From NCBI GenBank assembly GCA_034006265.1, contig JAVETB010000085.1, forward strand, positions 1 to 11,975: a DNA stretch of 11,975 nt, in the 5' to 3' direction. Positions within the stretch are counted from its first letter, which is position 1. Each line of letters opens with the position of its first letter. Below are positions 7,505 through 11,975 of this stretch, piece by piece. A model generated the notes under the pieces. That model was not told the origin of the DNA. It made no database searches and worked only from the letters and a program-made list of their open reading frames with translations. A program made the translations under genes and the position numbers. This DNA is from Syntrophus sp034006265 (GTDB taxonomy: Bacteria > Desulfobacterota > Syntrophia > Syntrophales > Syntrophaceae).

Positions 7505-7984
7505 ATGGATGCAATGCAAAAGGTCTTGGTGAACGAAAAGGGGATAGCATGGATCACATGCAACCACTGCAAACACACTTCGGTTGTTGATTTAAATGGT
7601 TTCGGCGAAGGAATCAATGTCATCGAACACAAATGTTCAAAATGCGAGGCTGTGTCGGAAGTCGCTTGCGAATTCAGGAAATCGTACAGAAAGGAAGTCA
7701 GCCTTCAAGGAACCTTCGTCCAGCAGCGGCCTGGAGAAGAACTGGCGGGGAGAATCGAAGTCACCGATCTCTCAAGAGTCGGCATAAAATTTAAGACCCG
7801 GGTGACGTACGATTTTAAACTCGGCTGTATCCTGAAACTCAGCTTTACGCTGGACGACAGGAACAAGACCCAAGTCAATCAAATGACCGAGGTCAAATGG
7901 GTTGAGGGGCGGATGGTGGGGGGCGAGTTCGTCAATCAGGACCAGTGGTCCCAGAAGCAACTGGGGTTCTATTTTATGTCCTAA
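7505..7984 (+). CDS. PilZ-domain protein with N-terminal zinc ribbon
   Basis: This 159-residue soluble protein probably binds cyclic di-GMP. An N-terminal zinc-ribbon-like module has two CxxC pairs, Cys19-x-x-Cys22 and Cys44-x-x-Cys47, 21 residues apart. The PilZ domain follows, with the two c-di-GMP binding motifs R-x-x-x-R (Arg58-K-S-Y-Arg62) and D-x-S-x-x-G (Asp88, Ser90, Gly93). Both motifs are intact, so ligand binding is likely. PilZ proteins couple c-di-GMP to motility, surface or regulatory outputs; this one has no attached output domain, so it presumably acts through a partner. The aaggag ribosome site at 7497-7502 is only 2 bases from the ATG at 7505 and 11 from a second ATG at 7514, so translation may begin at residue 4. 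It appears to be monocistronic: a strong hairpin follows 45 bases after the stop. Confidence 0.9.
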   Translation: MDAMQKVLVNEKGIAWITCNHCKHTSVVDLNGFGEGINVIEHKCSKCEAVSEVACEFRKSYRKEVSLQGTFVQQRPGEELAGRIEVTDLSRVGIKFKTRVTYDFKLGCILKLSFTLDDRNKTQVNQMTEVKWVEGRMVGGEFVNQDQWSQKQLGFYFMS

Positions 7985-8028
7985 CCCGGGGGGAACGGCC
8001 TGCCCGTGCGATTCCGGGCGAGACCTAC

Positions 8029-8075
8029 ACAATTCGGGGCAGATTGGCACGAAAGGTCAATCTGCCCCGAATTGT
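8029..8075. repeat. Perfect 18-base inverted repeat (hairpin) between PilZ and M16 genes
   Basis: The arm acaattcggggcagattg (8029-8046) is exactly complementary to 8058-8075, with an 11-base loop that can close by two more pairs (one G-U). It starts 45 bases after the PilZ stop. Only a weak T-rich tail (ttgtttctg) follows, so it may be a terminator for the PilZ transcript. It could equally be a REP/MITE-like repeat: the attcgggg core resembles REP-type repeats linked to TnpA-REP transposases that I recall from related genomes. No second copy occurs in this window. Confidence 0.85.
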
Positions 8076-8154
8076 TTCTGATCGGCCATCCCGGGGATTC
8101 TTTTCCTGTTTTTTCCTTGACGGTCGATTCAAAAAGATTTAACGGAAGGATATT

Positions 8155-8310
8155 GTGAAAAAAACCATCGAAACCAGGCTACATTCCAGGGGAGGATCGC
8201 GCGGCAGGGAGAAGAAGGCGCCGGGAGAGTCAGCCGGATGGACGCATCCTGGTTTGACAGGAGATTTGAAGACATGGATAAAAGGGGAAAATGCCCGGAG
8301 CCGACCCTGA
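8155..8310 (+). CDS. Possible 51-residue upstream ORF overlapping the M16 gene start
   Basis: A GTG at 8155 opens a 51-codon frame ending at 8310, preceded by a strong ribosome-site-like ggaagga (8144-8150) with a short 4-base spacing. The predicted product is very basic and polar, rich in Arg, Lys and Gly, with no recognisable domain. It overlaps the first 73 bases of the M16 gene in another frame. It could be a regulatory leader ORF or chance. The protein composition gives no positive support. Confidence 0.15.
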   Translation: MKKTIETRLHSRGGSRGREKKAPGESAGWTHPGLTGDLKTWIKGENARSRP

Positions 8311-11264
8311 AGGCCGGTGATCGGCTTTTTGGTTTCAAAGTGTTGCGCATTGAACAGATGGACGATCTCCGGGTAACGGCCTATGAGATCGAGCACGAAA
8401 ACACCGGGGCAAAATTGCTTCATCTTCACAGCATGGACAGGGAAAACCTCTTCTCCATCGGTTTCCGGACCCCCCCGCCGGATTCAACCGGCGTGCCGCA
8501 TATCCTGGAACATTCCGTCCTTGCCGGTTCGGAAAAATATCCGCTCAAGGATGCCTTCAACGAACTGGTTCGGGGGACCCTGCAGACCTTCATCAACGCC
8601 TTCACCTATCCGGACAAGACCATCTACCCCGTGGCCAGCCAGGTCAAAAGGGATTTTTTCAATCTTGCCCGGGTTTATGCCGACCTGGTCCTTTCCCCCC
8701 GTCTCCTGGAGGAAACCTTTCTTCAGGAAGGACACCACCTGGAATTCGTCGACCCTGAGGACACCTCCAGCGAACTCACCATTTCGGGCATCGTGTACAA
8801 CGAGATGAAGGGGGCCTACTCCTCTCCTGAAGCGCTGATGTTCAAGGAGATCCAGGAATCAATCTATCCGGATACGCCGTATGCTTTTGATTCCGGTGGC
8901 AGTCCGGAAACGATTCCGAAACTGACCTACGAGGAGTTCCGGACTTTTCACCACCTCTATTACTCGCCGTCCAATGCCCGGTTTTTCCTCTACGGGGATA
9001 TTCCGACAGCCGAGCACCTGGCCTTTCTTGAGGAGATGCTTTCCAGTTTTGAGCGGACTTCCGTGAATTCCGAGGTGACCTGCCAGCCCCGCTGGACGGC
9101 TCCCGCCCAGGTGCGGTCCGTTTATCCCGTGAGCAAAGAAGAGGCTCTGGCGGGAAAAACCGCCATCAACATGGCCTGGATGCTTACGGAAAACACCGAT
9201 GAGGAGACCGCCATTCTCTTGGAAATCCTGGCGGGCATCCTGATCGGGAGTGCCGCCTCTCCGCTCCGAAAAACCCTCATCGATTCGGGCCTTGGCGAGG
9301 ACCTTTCTCCCGTATCGGGCATCGAAAGAGATCTGCGCCAGCTTCTCTTTGCCGTGGGCCTGCGGGGAAGCGATCCGGAAAAGGCTGGAGCGTTAGAGGC
9401 CTGCATCATGGACTCGCTTAAAGAATCCGTTGCGAAAGGATTTGACCGGGAACTGATCGAGGGCGTTCTCCATCAGATCGAATTTCAAGGCAAGGAGATT
9501 GTCCGGAGCTCCTATCCATACGGGATTGTCTTGATGGGGCGGGCTTACCACACATGGCTCTATGACGGCGATCCCCTCTCAGGACTGAACTTTCCCCGCA
9601 TCATCGAACATGTCCGCAGAAAATGGGAGGCCCAGCCGGACCTCTTCGAGCGCTTAACGCAAACCTGGCTGCTCGACAATCCCCACCGCGTCCTTTCGAT
9701 TCTGGAGCCCAGCCGGACCGTTGCCGAGGAAAAGGAATCCGGGTTCCGGGAAAAAATGGCGAGTATTAAAGCGTCATTAAGTGATCAGGAGCTTGAACGG
9801 ATCCGGGAGACGGCGCAGCGGCTCCGGACGTTTCAGAGCGAGCCGGACAGTCCCGATGCGGTAGCCTCTCTGCCGAAGCTCCGGGTTGCCGACCTCGAAC
9901 GGGGCATTGAAACGATTCCCACAGAGAAAAGGTCTCTCGAAGGGGTTCCCGTCCTGATGCACAATCTGTTTACCAATGGGATTGCCTATGCCGAACTGGC
10001 CTTTGATGTATCCTCCGTTCCGGAGGAACTGCAGCTTTATCTGCCTCTGCTGGGCAAGATGACGAACAATATGGGGGCGGCGGGTTATTCCTATGAGGAG
10101 ATGGCCAAGCGGATCGCCCTGAAGACCGGGGGGCTCGGCTCGTCTCTCAACGCCGGCATGACTGCCGACGGCCGGGGTACCTGGCAGCGCATGATTTTCG
10201 GCGTATCCGCTCTGCATCGGAATGTTGAGGATACCGTCGAAATTCTGAAAGATGTTCTCACGGCTGGAGATCTCAGCCATGAAGCCCGGATGCGCGATCT
10301 CCTCGCGGAAAAGAAAAACGGGCTTCACGCCGCCGTCGTGCCTTCGGGCCATGCCTTTGCCCGGATGGCCGCAGGGGCGGGCCTTTCTCTTCCGGCCTGG
10401 CGCGATGAGCAGTGGCATGGCCGCACGCAGCTTCGCTTCGTCAGCCGAATTGCTGAGGAATTCCAGAAAAAGCCCGGGGAATTTCGGGAAAAGCTGGCAT
10501 GCCTGCGGTCCATAGTCTTCAGCCCGGACAAGCTGCTGCTCAACATGACGGGAGATGAGGAAGGCCTCTCCCTGCTGGAGAATCAGCTGAAGGTCCTTGT
10601 CAATTGCCTGACAAGGAGTGTCAAGGAGGAATCCGCAGCGCTTCCGGAAAGAACGCCGGTTTATTCAGGCATTGCCATTCCGGCTCAGGTGTCCTATGTC
10701 GCAAGGGTCATGACCGCCCCCAACTTCAACTCGCCCTTGTCTCCTGCTTTGCTGGTGCTGGCCCGCCACTTGTCCAACGGCTTCCTCTACAAGCGCATCC
10801 GGGTCCAGGGTGGCGCCTATGGCGGTATGTGCCAGTTCGATCCCATGGGCGGATTGTTTTCTTTCTTCTCCTATCGAGACCCCCGCATTGTGGAAACCCT
10901 GGAGATTTATCAGGAGGCCATGGCCCTTATCGGCGATGTAAAACTGGCGCCTGAAGAAATGGAAAAAGCGATTGTGGGAACGATTGGTGCGCTGGACAGA
11001 CCGATGGACCCTTCGGGACGGGGGACGGTGGCCATGATCCGGGAACTGGCAGGCATATCGGACAGCGATCGCCGGAGATTCCGGGAAGCCATTCTGGATG
11101 CGTCAACAGAAGACCTTCAGAGTGCCGCAGTCGCTTATTTCAGCGATATGCATAAGGAAGAGGGCGTTGCCGTGTATGCGTCGGAGGATTCGCTTTCCGC
11201 CGCCAACCAGCGCCTTCAAAGAAAGCTGGCGATAGAACCCCTCATATGGGAAGCCGCTGAATGA
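8238..11264 (+). CDS. M16C metallopeptidase, PreP (presequence protease)-like
   Basis: This is a 1008-residue zinc metalloprotease of the insulinase superfamily, full length for the M16C/PreP group (about 970-1000 residues). Such enzymes enclose and degrade peptides too small for the proteasome or Lon-type machines. The inverted zinc motif H-x-x-E-H is His88-Ile-Leu-Glu91-His92 (H-I-L-E-H-S-V-L-A-G). The third zinc ligand is probably Glu189 in I-V-Y-N-E-M-K-G. In the C-terminal half, Arg855 and Tyr861 (R-V-Q-G-G-A-Y-G-G) match the Arg/Tyr pair that completes the active site in PreP. No signal peptide or membrane segment is seen, so it is probably cytoplasmic. The ATG at 8238 has gggaga about 10 bases upstream. 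A second ATG at 8274 has aggaga (8259-8264) 9 bases upstream and begins just before the conserved region, so the true start may be 8274. The stop overlaps the next gene by 4 bases. A weak TTGACG at 8117-8122 is the only promoter hint. Confidence 0.95.
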   Translation: MDASWFDRRFEDMDKRGKCPEPTLKAGDRLFGFKVLRIEQMDDLRVTAYEIEHENTGAKLLHLHSMDRENLFSIGFRTPPPDSTGVPHILEHSVLAGSEKYPLKDAFNELVRGTLQTFINAFTYPDKTIYPVASQVKRDFFNLARVYADLVLSPRLLEETFLQEGHHLEFVDPEDTSSELTISGIVYNEMKGAYSSPEALMFKEIQESIYPDTPYAFDSGGSPETIPKLTYEEFRTFHHLYYSPSNARFFLYGDIPTAEHLAFLEEMLSSFERTSVNSEVTCQPRWTAPAQVRSVYPVSKEEALAGKTAINMAWMLTENTDEETAILLEILAGILIGSAASPLRKTLIDSGLGEDLSPVSGIERDLRQLLFAVGLRGSDPEKAGALEACIMDSLKESVAKGFDRELIEGVLHQIEFQGKEIVRSSYPYGIVLMGRAYHTWLYDGDPLSGLNFPRIIEHVRRKWEAQPDLFERLTQTWLLDNPHRVLSILEPSRTVAEEKESGFREKMASIKASLSDQELERIRETAQRLRTFQSEPDSPDAVASLPKLRVADLERGIETIPTEKRSLEGVPVLMHNLFTNGIAYAELAFDVSSVPEELQLYLPLLGKMTNNMGAAGYSYEEMAKRIALKTGGLGSSLNAGMTADGRGTWQRMIFGVSALHRNVEDTVEILKDVLTAGDLSHEARMRDLLAEKKNGLHAAVVPSGHAFARMAAGAGLSLPAWRDEQWHGRTQLRFVSRIAEEFQKKPGEFREKLACLRSIVFSPDKLLLNMTGDEEGLSLLENQLKVLVNCLTRSVKEESAALPERTPVYSGIAIPAQVSYVARVMTAPNFNSPLSPALLVLARHLSNGFLYKRIRVQGGAYGGMCQFDPMGGLFSFFSYRDPRIVETLEIYQEAMALIGDVKLAPEEMEKAIVGTIGALDRPMDPSGRGTVAMIRELAGISDSDRRRFREAILDASTEDLQSAAVAYFSDMHKEEGVAVYASEDSLSAANQRLQRKLAIEPLIWEAAE

Positions 11265-11458
11265 CGATGACAAAAACGCCCTGTTTTTTCTGCCGGCATT
11301 TCCTGATAACCCACAATTCCCGGCGGCCTTACGGTTGCCGGGCTATGAATTTTATGTCGTCCACCCTTCCTTCGGAGGCGGTTTATCGGCATTCCGGGAC
11401 TCCCTGTCTGGTCTTCGCTCCCAAAAAACAAAAAAACCGGCGTTTCGGAAGGAACTGA
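11261..11458 (+). CDS. Small four-cysteine, putative zinc-binding protein of unknown function
   Basis: This 65-residue protein has C-F-F-C (Cys8, Cys11), then H-F-L-I-T-H, R-P-Y-G-C-R-A-M (Cys26) and S-G-T-P-C-L-V-F (Cys49). Four cysteines in this arrangement suggest one structural zinc site. The pattern CxxC-x-H-F-x-x-T-H … P-Y-G-C-R-A … SG-x-x-C is one I recall from short proteins in many bacteria. Some of those carry a uracil-DNA glycosylase label, but the real glycosylase motifs are absent here, so I do not use that name. Its ATG overlaps the M16 stop (ATGA), with gggaag 7 bases before it inside the peptidase gene, so the two are probably translationally coupled. The C-terminal tail after Phe52 is short and basic. 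It ends 8 bases from the convergent membrane-protein gene. Confidence 0.75.
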   Translation: MTMTKTPCFFCRHFLITHNSRRPYGCRAMNFMSSTLPSEAVYRHSGTPCLVFAPKKQKNRRFGRN

Positions 11459-11466
11459 AAGAAACA

Positions 11467-11739
11467 TTAATCGTGGTGGGCAAAAAAACCGACCGAAGCG
11501 AGAAGAAGGATGACGAACCCAAAACCGAAATAAATGAGGGTGAATTGATCGATAACGGCCTGACCGGATTCCCGGATGACCTCCATGTTCAGGATGTAGC
11601 CCCAGTAGAGAATAAAGGCGTAGTTTAGAATCAGGGCCAGCTTAATTCGGCCGAACAAAACAGCAGCGGTGCTCATGATCAGCAGGAGGGCGATATGAAT
11701 CAGAGGGATCGATAAATTGATGGAAAGCAGGGTGTCCAT
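11467..11739 (-). CDS. Small membrane protein of unknown function
   Basis: This 90-residue protein has three hydrophobic segments, roughly residues 8-29, 33-50 and 65-86. Short charged turns (G-R-I-K near 30; N-M-E-V-I-R-E-S-G-Q between the second and third) separate them. It ends in A-H-H-D. No catalytic or binding motif is evident and I do not recognise the family. The ATG at 11737-11739 has an excellent ribosome site (ggaaggag) 5-6 bases upstream. A plausible promoter lies about 95-120 bases upstream, supporting a real, separately transcribed gene. It converges on the four-cysteine gene with an 8-base gap. Unlike the competing plus-strand frame at 11335-11628, it has a ribosome site, a promoter and membrane-protein composition. 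Confidence 0.8.
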   Translation of the reverse strand: MDTLLSINLSIPLIHIALLLIMSTAAVLFGRIKLALILNYAFILYWGYILNMEVIRESGQAVIDQFTLIYFGFGFVILLLASVGFFAHHD

Positions 11740-11832
11740 ATTTTCTCCTTCCTAAACTGAAAGCAGTTCTGTGGTTGATCTTCTCTTGAAACGAAAAGAA
11801 CCTGCAACGAGAAACATTCATGATTCCGGATT

Positions 11833-11859
11833 TTTATATTATGTTTTTTCCCCTGTCAA
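11833..11859 (-). promoter_or_regulatory. Candidate sigma-70 promoter for the small membrane protein
   Basis: On the minus strand a perfect TTGACA (complement of 11854-11859) is followed after 15 bases by TATAAA (complement of 11833-11838, 5 of 6 matches). The spacer is 2 bases shorter than ideal and A-rich. The start would be near 11826, giving a leader of about 85 bases. The leader and flanks (11740-11820 and 11860-11975) hold nothing else I can identify. Confidence 0.45.
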
Positions 11860-11975
11860 TGTTAAACTGGTACCGGGCAGATGGGCCGGCCTTAAAAATA
11901 AATCCTGCTGATGTGCCATTCTTATCGATGGGTTCTGGAAGGGATGGCGTTGTTATCTAAAAAATTTATGAGGTG

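Noticed and set aside
8117..8146. TTGACG as a possible -35 element for the M16 gene.
   Set aside because: No acceptable -10 hexamer lies 16-18 bases downstream.
9777..10418. Minus-strand frame of 213 codons inside the M16 gene.
   Set aside because: It is a shadow of the intact 1008-residue peptidase frame, with no recognisable motif.
11335..11628. Plus-strand frame overlapping the four-cysteine gene and the small membrane-protein gene.
   Set aside because: It has low-complexity charged composition, lacks a ribosome site, and conflicts with two better-supported genes.
11944..11975. ATG at 11944 (M-A-L-L-S-K-K-F-M-R) after a ggaagg, possibly a gene starting at the right edge.
   Set aside because: The purine-rich site is only about one base from the ATG, and ten codons are too few to judge.

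Overview
The window looks like a piece of a bacterial chromosome, moderately GC-rich, with ordinary dense gene packing. Gene content and protein style fit a deltaproteobacterium (Desulfobacterota), possibly a Syntrophales-type syntroph: a branched-chain/aromatic-acid type Liv ABC importer, a membrane-anchored HtrA protease, a zinc-ribbon PilZ protein and a PreP-like M16 metalloprotease. That placement is inference from family resemblance; there is no rRNA or other marker gene here.

Left part (about 120-5795, all minus strand, transcribed right to left): a complete Liv-type ABC importer operon in the order livK (periplasmic binding protein), livH and livM (permeases), livG and livF (ATPases). 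The cistrons are separated by 29 bases or less and several overlap. A CaCA-family cation antiporter starts 19 bases after livF and probably sits on the same transcript. The livM gene carries a perfect 14-base inverted repeat inside an apparent extra loop of the protein. Candidate promoter elements lie upstream of livK.

Middle (5981-7984): a minus-strand HtrA/DegP-like serine protease (signal anchor, His-Asp-Ser triad, one PDZ domain) is divergent from a plus-strand PilZ-domain protein with an N-terminal four-cysteine zinc ribbon. The 396-base region between them holds a sigma-70-like promoter for the protease and a GG-N10-GC sigma-54-like element just before the PilZ gene.

Right part (7985-11975): after a perfect 18-base inverted repeat comes a 1008-residue M16C (PreP-like) metallopeptidase. 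Its stop codon overlaps the start of a 65-residue four-cysteine protein, so the two are probably translationally coupled. A convergent 90-residue membrane protein of unknown function follows, with its own candidate promoter. The last 236 bases show no convincing gene.

I see no CRISPR array, transposase, toxin-antitoxin pair, phage gene, tRNA or rRNA. Most of the window is recognisable housekeeping or transport content. The items most worth a second look are the palindrome inside livM, the 18-base inverted repeat before the M16 gene, the small cysteine protein coupled to the peptidase, and the zinc-ribbon/PilZ protein with its sigma-54-like element.
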